This document shows, piece after piece, positions 1-10,950 of a stretch of 40,009 nucleotides of DNA (positions are counted from its first letter, which is position 1; each line of letters opens with the position of its first letter). The DNA is from Rhizobacter sp. (lineage in GTDB: Bacteria; Pseudomonadota; Gammaproteobacteria; Burkholderiales; Burkholderiaceae_C): positions 1 to 40,009 of the forward strand of contig JAJKJU010000212.1 in the NCBI GenBank assembly GCA_021153565.1, in the 5' to 3' direction. The notes below the pieces were generated by a model that was not told the origin of the DNA, searched no databases, and saw only the letters and a program-made list of their open reading frames with translations. The translations under genes and the position numbers were made by a program.

Positions 1-504
1 AGTGACGAGGGTTTTCTATTCATCGGCAATCTGGATCGATACGACTGGAAGCTGGTGGGCAAGAAGGAGATGTTCGTGCCCTATAACACCCAACGCTTTC
101 ATCTGGCGAAGGTGAATCAGGTGCTCGGGCCACGGCATCTCAATCCGGACCAGATGCGATGGGAGTTGCATCGGGTGTGGGTGGTGGAGGCCACCTTGGC
201 GCCAGGCAAACGTCATGTGATGCCGAAGCGGCGCTTCTATCTCGATGAAGACAGCTGGCAAGCATTCCTCTCCGATGGCTGGGATGCGGGTGGTCAGCTG
301 TGGCACGTCGGGCACGTCATCCCTGTGCTGGCCCCCGAACAGCCGGGTGCAGTTGTTGTGACGCACGTCTTCTATGATCTGTTAAAGGGCGGATACGCGG
401 CTATCAACCTGTCCAATGAGCAACAACAGCAATACCGAGTCGTCGTGCGTCGGCCGGAAGATTATTTTTCCCCGGCCGCGCTTGTATCCGAAGGAATTCG
501 GTAA
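1..504 (+). CDS. DUF1329 family protein, C-terminal part (5' end outside window)
   Basis: The reading frame is open from base 1, so this is the C-terminal 167 residues of a longer protein. The segment carries the pattern I associate with the DUF1329 family: KKEMFVPYNTQRFHL, then HLNPDQMRWELHRVWVVEA, then KRRFYLDEDSW. DUF1329 proteins are usually exported proteins of about 400-450 residues found in proteobacteria, often near RND or outer-membrane lipid genes. Their biochemical role is not settled and I assign none. An internal ATG at 64 lies inside the conserved block and is unlikely to be the start. The next gene begins 108 bp downstream on the same strand and need not be functionally linked. 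Confidence 0.75.
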   Translation, partial: SDEGFLFIGNLDRYDWKLVGKKEMFVPYNTQRFHLAKVNQVLGPRHLNPDQMRWELHRVWVVEATLAPGKRHVMPKRRFYLDEDSWQAFLSDGWDAGGQLWHVGHVIPVLAPEQPGAVVVTHVFYDLLKGGYAAINLSNEQQQQYRVVVRRPEDYFSPAALVSEGIR

Positions 505-612
505 TCTGGCATTTCTTCGTTCGTCGAACCGGTATGCGGACAGTCAGTTCAAGTTTGTTGGTGGATTCGAATCAAAGTCGTAAGCCTGACACGAACCCGT
601 TGAACGGCGGCC

Positions 613-3600
613 ATGACTGAAAGTTATCAAGTACTGGAACACCTTGGCACGACAGCGGATGCCCATCTGTATCGCGCCCGGCATCTGGACACCGGCAAGC
701 CGGCCCTGCTCAAGCGCTTCGATCCGGACAATGGCAGCGCCATCACCCCCACCCATTTCAGGGATGAATACGCGCTGCTGCAATCGCTCGATATTGTCGG
801 CCTCATCCAACCGGCTGCCTTGATCAGTGAGGGCGAACATCTGACGATGACGCTGGACGCGCTGGACGACTTCGCAGGCGAATCGCTGGAGTTGTTTCTG
901 GGGCGGCATCCGCGCCTGGCATGGCCCGTCTGCGTGGATATCGCCGGCCAACTCGCGCAGACCCTGGCCGGCGTGCATGCGGCCCGCATAATCCATCGCG
1001 ATATCCGCCCCGCCAACCTCCTCGTGGCCCGAGAGAGTCATCGCGTCCTGCTGGCCGATGTCAGCCTCGCCACCCGCGAGGGTCAGGCTTTTTCATCCGA
1101 GGGTCGCGCCGCCCGACCCACCGACTGGGCTTATCTGTCACCCGAACAAACCGGACGCATGCATCGCGAGGTGGATTACCGTACCGATTTCTATTCGTTC
1201 GGCATCACGCTGTATCGCATGCTGACCGGCCAGTTGCCGTTTGCCGCGAACGATGCGCTGGAGTGGACGCATTGCCATATCGCCCGCATCCCGACTCCCC
1301 CGCACGACATCGCACCCGACGTGCCGCAGCCGATCTCGGACATTGTGATGAAGTTGCTGGCCAAGCTGCCGGAAGACCGGTATCAAAGCATGCACGGCGT
1401 GCACGCCGATCTCGATCGGTGTCTGGCGCAGGAGCGCTCATCCGGACGCATCGTCCCCTTTCCGCTGGGAGCCGAGGATTTTTCAGACCGGTTCCAGATC
1501 CCGCGCAAGCTCTATGGGCGCGAGCAGGAAATCGCGGTGCTGCTGGCCGCGTTCGATCGCATGGCGGCAACCGGCCAGGCGGCGCTGATCACAGTCTCGG
1601 GCTACTCGGGCATCGGCAAGTCCGCGCTCGTCGGTCAATTGCATCGACCGATCAAGGAACAGCGCGGCTACTTCGTTGCCGGCAAATTCGACCAGTACCA
1701 GCGCGACATCCCGTACGCCACCCTCGCGCAGGCATTGCGCGACCTGGTGCAGCAACTGCTGGCCGAGAGCGAGGAGCGCATTGCCGGCTGGCGGCAACAG
1801 ATTCAGGCCGCCGTCGGCGTCAACGGCCAGTTGATCGTCGATGTCTTGCCGCAGGTCGAACTCATCATCGGCTCGCAGGCGCCGGTCGCGGCGCTGCCGC
1901 CGGCCGAGGCGCAAAACCGATTCCGCCTCGTGTTTCAGCGCTTCGTGGCAGTGTTCGGCAACCAGGAACACCCGCTGACGCTCTTCCTCGACGACATGCA
2001 GTGGGCCGATGCGGCCAGCCTGCAATTCATCGAGCACCTGCTAACTCAGCCGGACACGCGTTTCCTGCTGTTGATTGCGGCCTACCGCGACAACGAGGTC
2101 AATGCCGCCCATCCGTTGACGGGCACGCTGGAAGCGATCCGCGACAGCGGCGCCACCATGGTGGGCATCCGGCTTCCGCCGCTGTCCTGCATGGATCTAA
2201 ACCAACTGATCGCCGACACGCTGCATGCGCCATTGTCCTCCTGCGAGCCGCTCTCGCGGGTGGTCTTCGAGCGTACCGAGGGCAACCCGTTCTTCTTTAC
2301 CCAGTTCCTCGATGCCTTGCACAAGGAAGGGGTGTTGCGGCACGATCCACAAGCGCATGCGTGGCGCTGGGATCTCGATCAGATCAGGCGCCGGGATTTC
2401 GCCGACAATGTGGCCGACCTGATGGCCGGCAAGCTGCGGCGGCTACCCCAGCCGGCGCAGGAAACGCTGCAACTGGCCGCCTGCCTGGGCAACAAGTTCG
2501 ACCTGCGCCATCTCGCGCTGGTCGGCGCACTGGCCGAAGACGAGACCGGGCAGCGCCTGTCGGCGGCGGTCCATGAAGATTTGATTGTGCTTGCCAACGG
2601 TCATGGCAAATTCCTGCACGACCGGATTCAGCAGGCCGCGTATGCCTTGACACCCGAAACGCGCCGTGCCGAAGTCCACCTGCACATCGGCCGCACGCTC
2701 GCCGCGCGCCTGACCGCCGACGAAATCGACCGCCATCTGTTCGACTTGGCAAATCAATTCAACCGGGGCGCCGAGTTGCTGACCGACCCGGACGAAAATG
2801 CGCGGGTGGCCGAAATTCATCTGCGCGCCGGGCGCAAGGCCAAGGCGTCGGCGGCGTACGCATCGGCCTGCAGCTATCTGTCGGCCGGCATGGTCTTGTT
2901 CGACGAGGCGGATTGGAAAAGCCGGTATGAACTGCAGTTTTGCCTGTGGCTCGATCGCGCGGAATGCGAACTCTTGCGAGGCGACTTCGACACCGCCGAG
3001 CGGCTCATCGCCACGCTGCTGCGCACCGCCACTTCGAAGCTCGATCTGGCAGCTGCCTACCGGCTGAAAGTCGACCTGCACCTCATCAAAGCGGAGAACA
3101 CGCAGGCCATCGAAAGCGGACTGGCGTGCTTGCGCGAATTCGGGATCGACCCGCCGTCGCATCCGACCCAGGATCAGGCCCGGCGCGAGTATGAGCAGGT
3201 GTGGCAAGCGCTGGGCGAGCGGTCGATCGAGAGCCTCATCGACTTGCCGCTGACAACCGATCCGGAGATCCAAGCCGCCATGGATATCCTCGCGGTGCTG
3301 GCACCCGCGATAAACTTTCTTGACCCCCAATTGCTTTCCCTGCTCACTAGCCGGGTGATGAACCTGGGCCTGCGTCACGGCATCACCGGTGCATTCGCAT
3401 GGGCCTGCGGCAGCTTCGCAGCGCTCTGCGGCCACTTTAAGCGTTACGCCGAAGGCTATCGTTTCAGCAAGCTCGGCTGTGTACTTGTCGATAAGTACGG
3501 TTTCGCTAGCTACAGGGCAAAGGCCTACCTCATTGCGGCGATCAATGCCGGGTGGACCCAAGCGCTCAACGTGCCGATCGAATTGTCTTCGGTGGCTGTC

Positions 3601-6195
3601 CGGGCGGGGATCGAGACAGGAGATTTTTTCTACGCTTGCAACGCCTGGGTCAATATTGCCCAAACATATCTCCTGCAAGGCGCTCCCCTCGACGCCGTAT
3701 GGCATGAGTCGGAAAAGTGCCTGGAATTTGCTCGAAAAGTGAAATTCCAGGATGGGGTGGACATGATCGTCAGCCAACAGCGCTTCATCGCCAGTCTGCA
3801 GGGCAAAACCGCAGGCCTGTCCTCCTTCGACGATGTACGGGCGCAACCGGAGACGTCGGGCGGCAAGTCGTTCGATGAAGCGGCGTTCGACGAGGCGGCG
3901 TTCGAGGCGAGACTGGCCGAGGGCCGGACCTCCAGAGTGGTTTGCCGGTACTGGCTCCTCAAGATGCAGGGATGCTTCCTATCGGGCGACCATGTCGCCG
4001 CTCGCGTGGCGGCCGAAAAGACGGAAGCGCTGTCGTGGAGCATGACCTCCATGTCCGTGTTATTGCTGGACTACCATTACTACGCCGCGCTGGTCATGGC
4101 AGCCCGCTACGAGAGCGCGTGCGCCGACGAGCAGCGCGAATGGCGCGCACTGTTGGCGGCGCATCAGGCGCAGTTGCGCGCTTGGGCGCAGACCTATTCG
4201 CCCACGTACCACGACAAGTTCGCGCTGGTCTCGGCCGAGATCGCCCGTCTCGAAGGGCGCGATGCTGAAGCGATGCGCCTCTACGAAGACGCCATGCAAT
4301 CGGCCCGCGAGAACGGCTTCGTGCAGAACGAGGCGATCGCCAGCGAAGTGGCCGCAAGGTTCTATCTGGCGCGCGGGCTCGCGCGGCCCGCCCATCCTTA
4401 TCTGGAACAGGCGCGCAGCTGTTATGCGCGCTGGGGCGCCGACGGCAAGGTACGCCAGCTCGACGAGCGCTATCCGCAATTGCGCGAACGCAGGGGGCGC
4501 CCTCCCGCCACCCCGGCCGAAGGAGAAACCCAGCTGGATCTGCTGTCGGTGACCAAAGCCTCGCAAGCGATCTCCGGCCGCATCGTGCTCGACGAAGTGA
4601 TCGACACCCTCATGCGCATCATGCTCGAAAGCGCAGGAGCCCAGACCGGCCTCCTGCTGCTGGCCCACCATGACGATCTGCTGCTTGCTGCCGACGCAAA
4701 CGTCGCGCAGCAGAGTGTGCAGGTGCGGCTGCATTCCGGGCCAACGTCACCTGAAATTGCCTTGCCCACGGCCATCCTCAACTACGTCCGGCGCAGCCTG
4801 GAACAGGTGTTGCTGATGGATACTTGCGCTTCCCATCCCTTTTCAGCAGACCCTTACTTTTCACAACACCACCCCAAATCCCTTCTGTGTCTGCCCATTC
4901 TCCGGCAATCCGAGCTGATCGGCGTACTCTACCTGGAACACAACCTCGCCACCCATGCCTTCTCCCCGGACCGGGCCAAGGTGCTGGAACTGCTGGCCAG
5001 CCAGGCCGCCATCTCGCTCGAAAACGCCCGGCTCTATACCGACGTGCGTGAACGGGAAGCACGGGTCCGGCAACTGGTCGAATCCAATATCATCGGCATC
5101 CTTTTCTTTGATGTGCACGGCGGCATCAGCGAAGCGAACGATGCACTGTTGCACATGCTCGGCTATAGCCGCGACGACCTGTTGTCCGGAACATTGCAAT
5201 GGACCTTCCTTACTCCGGCGACCTACCGCTCCCTTGATGAACAGAAGACGGCCGAAATGCGCGCCACCGGCAAATGCACGCCGTACGAAAAGGAATACAT
5301 CCGCAAGGACGGCAGCCTGGTCCCGGTGTTGATCGGTTTCACCCTCCTCGAAGGCTCGCAAGAACAAGGCTTCGCGTTCGTGCTCGACCTGACCGAACGC
5401 CGGCAAGCCGAAGCCGAACGCACCGCCCGCAAGAGCGCCGAAGCGGCCAATGCCGCCAAGAGCGCGTTCCTGGCCAACATGAGCCACGAGCTGCGCACCC
5501 CGCTCAACGGCATCCTGGGCTATGCCCAGATCCTTCAGCGCGACCAGACACTGGGCGAACGGCAGCGAGCCAGGGTGAACGTGATCCGGAAAAGCGGCGA
5601 TCACCTTCTCAGACTCATCAATGACATCCTGGATCTGGCCAAGATCGAAGCCGGCAAGATGGAGCTCTACTTCACCGACCTGGAGCTTCCCAAATTCGCG
5701 CGCACCATTGTCGAGATCGTTGACGTCAGAGCGGCACAGAAGGGTCTGGCGTTTGTCTGCGACATCGCGCCGGAGGTCCCCCTGTGGATCCGGGCTGACG
5801 AAGGACGGCTGCGACAAGTGCTGCTCAATCTGTTGTCCAATGCCGTCAAGTTCACCGATTGCGGCGAGGTCGCGCTGCGGGTGCGCGCCGTGTCGCCTTC
5901 GCGGCTGCGCTTCGAGGTGCAGGATACCGGGGTCGGCATCGAAGCTGCGCAATTGGACGCGATCTTCCTGCCGTTCGAGCAAGTGGGCGAGGAACAGCGA
6001 CGTCTGGGCGGTACGGGTCTGGGCATGGCGATCAGCCAGCAATATGTACGCCTGATGGGGGGCGATATCCGAGTCGCGAGCCAGCCCGGGCAGGGCAGCA
6101 CCTTCTGGTTTGAGCTGGAGCTGCCTGTGGTGGGGGCGGGAGTTTCGGCGAAGGCTGACCAGATTGTGAGCGGCAGTCTTGCCAATGAGGTGTGA
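613..6195 (+). CDS. Multidomain Ser/Thr-kinase-like / AAA ATPase / GAF-PAS sensor histidine kinase
   Basis: A 1860-residue signalling protein of the 'trifunctional' family. Residues about 5-275 form a Ser/Thr kinase-like domain with Lys34 (ALLKRF), catalytic-loop HRDIRPAN (Asp130, Asn135) and Asp149. The glycine loop is degenerate and DFG reads DVS, so kinase activity is doubtful. An AAA/STAND-type ATPase follows, with Walker A GYSGIGKS (330-337) and Walker [11 protein letters not shown] (457-466), then a long helical, probably TPR-like stretch to about 1300. GAF is at about 1305-1475 and PAS at about 1484-1600. The histidine kinase core has His1625 in [13 protein letters not shown], an N box near [18 protein letters not shown] and GGTGLGMAI. 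There is no receiver domain, so an external partner regulator is expected. No transmembrane segment is obvious, so it is probably cytoplasmic. ATG 613 directly precedes the kinase fold. Confidence 0.9.
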   Translation: MTESYQVLEHLGTTADAHLYRARHLDTGKPALLKRFDPDNGSAITPTHFRDEYALLQSLDIVGLIQPAALISEGEHLTMTLDALDDFAGESLELFLGRHPRLAWPVCVDIAGQLAQTLAGVHAARIIHRDIRPANLLVARESHRVLLADVSLATREGQAFSSEGRAARPTDWAYLSPEQTGRMHREVDYRTDFYSFGITLYRMLTGQLPFAANDALEWTHCHIARIPTPPHDIAPDVPQPISDIVMKLLAKLPEDRYQSMHGVHADLDRCLAQERSSGRIVPFPLGAEDFSDRFQIPRKLYGREQEIAVLLAAFDRMAATGQAALITVSGYSGIGKSALVGQLHRPIKEQRGYFVAGKFDQYQRDIPYATLAQALRDLVQQLLAESEERIAGWRQQIQAAVGVNGQLIVDVLPQVELIIGSQAPVAALPPAEAQNRFRLVFQRFVAVFGNQEHPLTLFLDDMQWADAASLQFIEHLLTQPDTRFLLLIAAYRDNEVNAAHPLTGTLEAIRDSGATMVGIRLPPLSCMDLNQLIADTLHAPLSSCEPLSRVVFERTEGNPFFFTQFLDALHKEGVLRHDPQAHAWRWDLDQIRRRDFADNVADLMAGKLRRLPQPAQETLQLAACLGNKFDLRHLALVGALAEDETGQRLSAAVHEDLIVLANGHGKFLHDRIQQAAYALTPETRRAEVHLHIGRTLAARLTADEIDRHLFDLANQFNRGAELLTDPDENARVAEIHLRAGRKAKASAAYASACSYLSAGMVLFDEADWKSRYELQFCLWLDRAECELLRGDFDTAERLIATLLRTATSKLDLAAAYRLKVDLHLIKAENTQAIESGLACLREFGIDPPSHPTQDQARREYEQVWQALGERSIESLIDLPLTTDPEIQAAMDILAVLAPAINFLDPQLLSLLTSRVMNLGLRHGITGAFAWACGSFAALCGHFKRYAEGYRFSKLGCVLVDKYGFASYRAKAYLIAAINAGWTQALNVPIELSSVAVRAGIETGDFFYACNAWVNIAQTYLLQGAPLDAVWHESEKCLEFARKVKFQDGVDMIVSQQRFIASLQGKTAGLSSFDDVRAQPETSGGKSFDEAAFDEAAFEARLAEGRTSRVVCRYWLLKMQGCFLSGDHVAARVAAEKTEALSWSMTSMSVLLLDYHYYAALVMAARYESACADEQREWRALLAAHQAQLRAWAQTYSPTYHDKFALVSAEIARLEGRDAEAMRLYEDAMQSARENGFVQNEAIASEVAARFYLARGLARPAHPYLEQARSCYARWGADGKVRQLDERYPQLRERRGRPPATPAEGETQLDLLSVTKASQAISGRIVLDEVIDTLMRIMLESAGAQTGLLLLAHHDDLLLAADANVAQQSVQVRLHSGPTSPEIALPTAILNYVRRSLEQVLLMDTCASHPFSADPYFSQHHPKSLLCLPILRQSELIGVLYLEHNLATHAFSPDRAKVLELLASQAAISLENARLYTDVREREARVRQLVESNIIGILFFDVHGGISEANDALLHMLGYSRDDLLSGTLQWTFLTPATYRSLDEQKTAEMRATGKCTPYEKEYIRKDGSLVPVLIGFTLLEGSQEQGFAFVLDLTERRQAEAERTARKSAEAANAAKSAFLANMSHELRTPLNGILGYAQILQRDQTLGERQRARVNVIRKSGDHLLRLINDILDLAKIEAGKMELYFTDLELPKFARTIVEIVDVRAAQKGLAFVCDIAPEVPLWIRADEGRLRQVLLNLLSNAVKFTDCGEVALRVRAVSPSRLRFEVQDTGVGIEAAQLDAIFLPFEQVGEEQRRLGGTGLGMAISQQYVRLMGGDIRVASQPGQGSTFWFELELPVVGAGVSAKADQIVSGSLANEV

Positions 6196-6724
6196 TCCTG
6201 AATACGAGAGTGCGCTGCGGCGCGGCAGGCATGGCGGTTCTGCGCCGGCTGCTTGAGGGCTACAGCCCGAAACAGGTGGTCGAAGTGAAGACTTGAGCGC
6301 CGGTGGAGGACTGCGCTCAACGCCTAGAAGTCAATGGCGGATCGCCGGCATCCGAGTCGCTGCCAATTGCAAGTTCGAATTGGCGAACGCTGCTGGAACC
6401 TACGACGGGGCGAACACGCGAAGTGACCGAAGTATTGCCGGCCGACGTCCGCGCTGGCCGTGCCCGCTAACAGTTCAGCGCAGGCCGCCAACTTGTGCAG
6501 GTCACGAGGGGCGTTGGAGCGGAAGCTGTGGCCACTGACAGCGTCGGCGCACAACTCCATTCGGCTCACTCGCGTCACCTTCCCCGCATGATCGAGGGGA
6601 TCCGGGATTCTGCCGCCACGCTGTCCGGCACCTGGCTGGGGTTGCAAAGCCTCGCGGACCCGAGCAAAGTCGGCTCCGCGATTGCGTTCTTCAGAGAGGC
6701 GGTGGTGAAGGGAAGACCACCCCC
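6196..6724. other. Intergenic region without a convincing gene
   Basis: About 530 bases between the giant kinase and the first palindromic repeat. Short open stretches exist on both strands. One around 6589-6711 (+) reads protein-like (LSGTWLGLQSLADPSKVG), but none has a ribosome binding site, recognisable domain or sustained coding character. A small hairpin (GGTGGT with ACCACC, about 6703-6722) lies at the right edge. It may hold decayed gene remnants. Confidence 0.4.
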
Positions 6725-6828
6725 TAGGCGCAAAGCGCAGCCATAGCCCTGGCTATGGCGAGCATTTGCAACGACGAGCAGGGGGCTTTTGGCGTGATGA
6801 GCGGGCATGATCGAAATACTCTCAGCCT
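6725..6828 (-). repeat. Palindromic repeat family P1, copy A (one arm only)
   Basis: On the minus strand this begins with the family end GGCTGAGAGTATTTCGATCA and runs to the central palindrome around CATAGCCAGGGCTATG, then GCTGCGCTTTGCGCCTA. It matches copies at 32545-32708, 38372-38492 and 38643-38803. The far arm of the palindrome is missing. Its end abuts the fliE stop codon (6830-6832). The short open frames inside (for example one starting MASICNDEQG) recur with the repeat and are not genes. Confidence 0.85.
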
Positions 6829-6829
6829 T

Positions 6830-7156
6830 TTAGATCGACATGTTCATGATGTCCGAATAAGCCTGCACCAGCTTGTTGCGAACCTGCAGCGTCGCCTGGA
6901 ACCCGATCTGCGCTTTTTGCATCGCAACCATCGTCTCTTCGATGGACACCGTCGGGTTGTCCATCTGGACTTGCCGCTGCATCTCAGCCGCCTGGTTCTG
7001 TGAAGAACTCACGCCTTTCAGCGCCTGGGTCAGGGCGGAAGAGAAGTCGGCGCCTTGCACCGCCTTGCCCTTGTTGACGGGCAATCCGTTCGTGTCGAGC
7101 CCGGCGCGGGCGACGGCTTGCGCGAAATCGAAGGGTTTGAGGCTGGTGACGTTCAT
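6830..7156 (-). CDS. fliE: Flagellar hook-basal body complex protein FliE
   Basis: A 108-residue protein with the FliE C-terminal signature SIEETMVAMQKAQIGFQATL followed by VRNKLVQAYSDIMNM, at normal family length. FliE joins the MS ring to the proximal rod and is among the first export substrates. The ATG at 7156 is chosen over an upstream in-frame start because AGGAG lies six bases before it and the protein then begins MNVTSLKPFDFAQ. It is divergent from fliF; the 205 bp between them must hold both promoters. The stop codon touches the edge of palindromic repeat copy A. Confidence 0.95.
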   Translation of the reverse strand: MNVTSLKPFDFAQAVARAGLDTNGLPVNKGKAVQGADFSSALTQALKGVSSSQNQAAEMQRQVQMDNPTVSIEETMVAMQKAQIGFQATLQVRNKLVQAYSDIMNMSI

Positions 7157-7361
7157 GACGTGCTCCTGAAGAAGGCTTCTTCGGGTGTGCAAATGCTACT
7201 GGAGCCCTGCCCCGGCCATGGCCGCGAACTGGGGCCAGTTTGTCGGGCTGTTCACGGCTTCTTACACACTCAAGTTGCGAATAATCGACTCATCCAAGGG
7301 GTCGCTTCGCAGCGGCTTATTCGGGCCGATATTTCGGCTCACAGAGCAAGCAGCCAGGCAG
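7157..7361. promoter_or_regulatory. Divergent fliE/fliF intergenic region
   Basis: This 205-bp spacer separates fliE (-) from fliF (+), so promoters for both transcripts should lie here. A TCAAGTT motif (about 7271-7277) resembles a FliA-type -35, but no GCCGATA-like -10 sits at the right distance. GCCGATATTTCGGC (about 7327-7340) is a perfect 5-bp-arm inverted repeat of unknown role. No clear sigma-54 element was found. The regulatory role follows from layout, not from a strong motif. Confidence 0.35.
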
Positions 7362-9017
7362 ATGGACAACGCAATCGCCATAAAGAACCCGACAGCTGTG
7401 ATCGCAAGCGACAGCTTCGGTGCACGGCTGCAAGCTTTGCCGGGTCGCAGCAAGTTCGCACTTGGCCTCGGCCTGATCTCCCTGGTGGGCGTCGTGCTCG
7501 CCATGACGATGTGGAGTAGCCAGGGCGACTACAAGGTTCTCTACGCCAACCTGTCCGACAAGGACGGCGGCGCAATCATTGCGCAGTTGTCGCAGATGAA
7601 CGTCCCCTACAAGCATGCAGACGGCGGATCGGCCATCCTCGTGCCTGCGGCCAAGGTCTACGACGTGCGACTCAAAATGGCCGCTGCCGGGTTGCCAAAG
7701 GGATCGGTTGCCGGCTTCGAACTGATGGACGGCGCCCGTTTCGGCCAAACGCAGTTTCAGGAACGCCTGACCTTCCAACGCGGCCTCGAAGGCGAATTGA
7801 CCCGCTCGATCACAGCGCTGGCTGCAGTGCAAAGTGCGCGAGTCCACCTCGCGCTGCCTAACCAGAACGGCTTCTTTCGCGAACAGCAAAAGCCAAGCGC
7901 TTCCGTGCTGTTGACTCTGCACCCAGGCCGCACGCTCGACCGCTCGCAAATCGCGGGCATCGTGCACCTGGTCGCGAGCAGCGTGCCCGAGATGAACCCG
8001 AAGGCGGTGAGCGTACTGGACCAGACCGGCGCCCTGCTCTCGTCCTCGGAAGGCAACAACGGAGCAGGCCTCGACGCGCAGCAATTGCAGTATGTGAATC
8101 AGATCGAGTCGGGCTACAGCAAGCGCATTTTCGACTTGCTCGAGCCCGTGATCGGTCGCGAGAACCTGCGTGCCACCGTGACCGCCGACGTCGACTTCTC
8201 TCAAACCGAAGCCACCTCGGAAGAGTTCAAGCCCAACCAGGGCCAGAACGCGAGCACGTCCATCCGCAGCCAGCAGACCACCGAACAATCGGGCGGGACG
8301 GCGGCACAGCCGAGCGGCATTCCCGGCGCGGCATCGAACCAGCCGCCGGTACCCGCCACCGCTCCCCTCACAGGCGCCGCACAGCCGCTGCAGGCCGCGC
8401 AAGGCGGTGGTGCAACGAACAACAGCCGCCGCGACGCCGTCACCAACTACGAAGTCGACAAAACCGTTCGCGTGACACGCAATGCGACGGGGACCGTGAA
8501 GCGTTTGAACGCCGCGGTGGTCGTCAACAACCGCAGCGTCACGGATGCCAAGGGCAAGACCACGCAGGTCGCGCTCACTGCCGACGAGATGGACAAGCTC
8601 ACCGCCCTCGTGCGCGAAAGCATCGGCTTCAGCAAGGATCGCGGCGACTCGGTCAAGGTGATCAATGCGCCCTTCAAGCTCGACCCGACCACGAAAAACG
8701 ACTTGCCCTGGTGGAAGCAACCCGAGGTGGTCGACATGTTGCGCGCTGCCGCCGTGCCGGCCGCCCTGGCACTCGTTGCCATGCTCGTGTTCTTTGGTCT
8801 GATCCGCCCAACCATGAAAGCCTTGCTGTCAAGGCCAGAGCCGATACCCGGCGAGAACCTGAACGTGGTGGCCGATGACCTCGTGCTGCCGGCGCCTCCT
8901 CGCATCGAATCGCCGCGCTCGACCGAGCAACTTCTTGGCGCGCGACAACTGGCCAAGGAAAACCCTGCGGCGGTGGCGAGCATCGTTCGCGGTTGGGTGA
9001 GTGGCGAGAGCACATGA
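7362..9017 (+). CDS. fliF: Flagellar M-ring protein FliF
   Basis: A 551-residue protein forming the MS ring in the inner membrane. Transmembrane segments are visible near residues 31-50 (FALGLGLISLVGVVLAMTMW) and 460-482 (VPAALALVAMLVFFGLI). Between them are the ring-building motifs, including DYKVLYANLSDKDGGAI and GFELMDGARFGQTQFQERL. A Gln/Ala/Pro-rich disordered stretch lies at about 300-355. The ATG at 7362 gives the usual family length; an open extension back to 7185 overlaps fliE upstream DNA and has no membrane-protein character. It is the first gene of the fliFGHIJK run and ends 19 bp before the fliG start. Confidence 0.96.
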   Translation: MDNAIAIKNPTAVIASDSFGARLQALPGRSKFALGLGLISLVGVVLAMTMWSSQGDYKVLYANLSDKDGGAIIAQLSQMNVPYKHADGGSAILVPAAKVYDVRLKMAAAGLPKGSVAGFELMDGARFGQTQFQERLTFQRGLEGELTRSITALAAVQSARVHLALPNQNGFFREQQKPSASVLLTLHPGRTLDRSQIAGIVHLVASSVPEMNPKAVSVLDQTGALLSSSEGNNGAGLDAQQLQYVNQIESGYSKRIFDLLEPVIGRENLRATVTADVDFSQTEATSEEFKPNQGQNASTSIRSQQTTEQSGGTAAQPSGIPGAASNQPPVPATAPLTGAAQPLQAAQGGGATNNSRRDAVTNYEVDKTVRVTRNATGTVKRLNAAVVVNNRSVTDAKGKTTQVALTADEMDKLTALVRESIGFSKDRGDSVKVINAPFKLDPTTKNDLPWWKQPEVVDMLRAAAVPAALALVAMLVFFGLIRPTMKALLSRPEPIPGENLNVVADDLVLPAPPRIESPRSTEQLLGARQLAKENPAAVASIVRGWVSGEST

Positions 9018-9036
9018 GAACGCCAAGGTTGCCCAA

Positions 9037-10041
9037 ATGAACTCCATGGACAATCAAGGCGTTGAGGACGCAGCCATTCTGCTGATGTCGCTTGGCGAGG
9101 AAGAGGCTTCCGAGGTCTTCAAGCATCTCGCGCCGAAAGAGGTACAGCGCCTGGGCGAAACCATCGCCAAGATGAAGGCCGTGACGCGTGAGCGCGTCGA
9201 CAATGTGCTCGAGAAATTCTCGGTCCTGGCCGGCGATCAGAGCATGCTCGTTGCCGACACCGACGAATATGTGAAGACTGTGTTGCGCAAGGCGCTGGGT
9301 GACGACAAGGCCAATTTGCTGCTCGATCGCATCCTGCAAGGCAGCGACATCAGCGGCATCGAGAGCCTGAAGTGGATGGACGCGAATTCGGTGGCCGAGT
9401 TGCTGCGCAACGAACACCCGCAGATCGTGGCGGCCATCCTCGTGCACCTGGACCACGACCAGGCGTCTCAGGTGCTGAAGGTCTTCACCGAACGCCAGCG
9501 CAACGAAGTGCTGGTCCGCATTGCCACGCTCGACGGCATCCAGCCCTCGGCACTGAAAGACCTGAACGAAGTGATGAGCAAGGTGCTCGCCGGCGGCGAC
9601 AAGCTGCGCAAGACCTCGCTGGGCGGCGTGAAACCGGCCGCTGAAATCATCAACATGATGGGTGCAAGTGTCGAGACTGCCGTGCTCGACTACATCCGCG
9701 AAGCCGACAACGAGCTCGCGCAGAAGATCATGGACAACATGTTCACCTTCGACGATCTGGAAAAGGTGGACGACAAGGGCATCCAGGCTCTGCTGAAGGA
9801 AGTGCAGTCCGAGTCGCTCGTCATCGCGCTCAAGGGCGCCACGCCCGAAATGCGCGAGAAGGTGTTCAGGAACATGTCGACGCGTGCGGCCGAAACGCTG
9901 CGCGAAGACCTCGAGTCGCGCGGCCCGGTGCGTGTGTCCGAAGTCGAATCGGAACAGAAGGAAATGCTGAAGGTCGTCCGCCGCCTGGCAGACGAAGGGC
10001 AGATCGTGTTGGGCGGCGGCAGTGACGATGAGTACCTCTGA
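9037..10041 (+). CDS. fliG: Flagellar motor switch protein FliG
   Basis: A 334-residue rotor protein that links FliF to FliM and interacts with the stator. The N-terminal region reads DAAILLMSLGEEEASEVFKH; the middle domain has the EHPQ motif (residues 126-129); the C-terminal domain has the charged torque helix around MFTFDDLEKVDDKGIQ. The start is the ATG at 9037. A GTG at 9001 overlapping fliF would add twelve residues that FliG proteins normally lack. Confidence 0.96.
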   Translation: MNSMDNQGVEDAAILLMSLGEEEASEVFKHLAPKEVQRLGETIAKMKAVTRERVDNVLEKFSVLAGDQSMLVADTDEYVKTVLRKALGDDKANLLLDRILQGSDISGIESLKWMDANSVAELLRNEHPQIVAAILVHLDHDQASQVLKVFTERQRNEVLVRIATLDGIQPSALKDLNEVMSKVLAGGDKLRKTSLGGVKPAAEIINMMGASVETAVLDYIREADNELAQKIMDNMFTFDDLEKVDDKGIQALLKEVQSESLVIALKGATPEMREKVFRNMSTRAAETLREDLESRGPVRVSEVESEQKEMLKVVRRLADEGQIVLGGGSDDEYL

Positions 10042-10127
10042 CCTCGTCGTCACTGCCCTCCTCCCTTGCGCCCTGGAAGATGGGCAGCGTGTTGTGTGTC
10101 ATAGAAAAGATTGCCCCCGGGCTATGA

Positions 10128-10871
10128 ATGGTCGCCGTGAATAAGCCTAAGTCGTCAGTCAGGAATGTGCCTGCGCCGGAGGGTGCAAAGCCTTCGGTGT
10201 ATGCCCGCTTCATTCCGCGTGAGGAGTTGGGCTCATTCGCGACGTGGAGCCCCGGCACGATCGGTGGCGCGGGCAAGGAGACGCCGCAGTCGGGCGTGTT
10301 CCGCGCGCCGCCGCCGGAGCCTGAAAAGCCGCCGATGCCGGACATCGGTGCACAGCTGCACGCAGCGCGGCAAGGCGGTTATCAAGATGGGTACCGCGAC
10401 GGACTCGCGGCACTCGAACAGTTCAAGCAAAGCTTTGCTGCGCAGATGTCGACACAGATCGGGCAGCTCGTGCAGTCGTCCGGGCTGGCGCTCGATGCAT
10501 TGGAGCAGGACATGGCGCACGCGCTGGCCGTGACTGCCATTCAGCTCGCGCGGCAGATCGTGCGCAGCGAATTGATGGCTCAGCCGCAAATGGTGGCGGG
10601 AGTCGCGCAGGAAGCGCTCGACAACTTGCTGATGAGTGCGCGGCAGATCACGGTTCGCGTGCATCCCGACGATCACGCTCTGGTGGCGCAAGGCGCAGCG
10701 GAAGTGTTGGCTTCGCGCGGGGCGAGGTTGTTGGCCGATGTGTCGATTGCGCGCGGTGGTTGTCTTGTGGAGTCGGACATCGGCGTGGCCGACGCGAGCA
10801 TCGCGGCAAGGTGGAAGCGGGCCCTGGTGTCGCTCGGGCACGAAGAGCCTTGGGAGACGCCGGATGAATAG
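10128..10871 (+). CDS. fliH: Flagellar assembly protein FliH
   Basis: A 247-residue protein between fliG and fliI. A Pro-rich N-terminus (about 1-75, ending PPPEPEKPPMPDIGAQL) is followed by GYQDGYRDGLAAL, typical of FliH N-terminal helices, then a long helical region and a C-terminal half with VRVHPDDHALV and LLADVSIARGGCLVES, as in the FliH/HrpE/YscL family. FliH forms a stator-like dimer that holds the FliI ATPase at the export gate. A GTG at 10137 is an alternative start. An 86-bp gap separates it from fliG. Confidence 0.92.
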   Translation: MVAVNKPKSSVRNVPAPEGAKPSVYARFIPREELGSFATWSPGTIGGAGKETPQSGVFRAPPPEPEKPPMPDIGAQLHAARQGGYQDGYRDGLAALEQFKQSFAAQMSTQIGQLVQSSGLALDALEQDMAHALAVTAIQLARQIVRSELMAQPQMVAGVAQEALDNLLMSARQITVRVHPDDHALVAQGAAEVLASRGARLLADVSIARGGCLVESDIGVADASIAARWKRALVSLGHEEPWETPDE

Positions 10872-10950
10872 CGCAGACATCCAGGGTGATATCCGGGGAT
10901 GTGCTTTCCCGCCAACGCCCAAGATCTGAATTCACCACGGCCACGAAGAC

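Noticed and set aside
921-2576. Long plus-strand open frame overlapping the giant kinase gene
   Set aside because: It is Arg/Pro/Gly-rich and lies in a different frame of a gene with clear domains; high GC explains the lack of stops.
4861-6042. 393-codon minus-strand open frame within the histidine kinase core
   Set aside because: It is the antisense shadow of the conserved PAS/HisKA/HATPase coding region, His- and Gly-rich as such shadows usually are.
7200-7230. Possible sigma-54 promoter (TGGCCCCAGTTCGC on the minus strand) before fliE
   Set aside because: The distance between the GG and GC elements is one base short of the required spacing.
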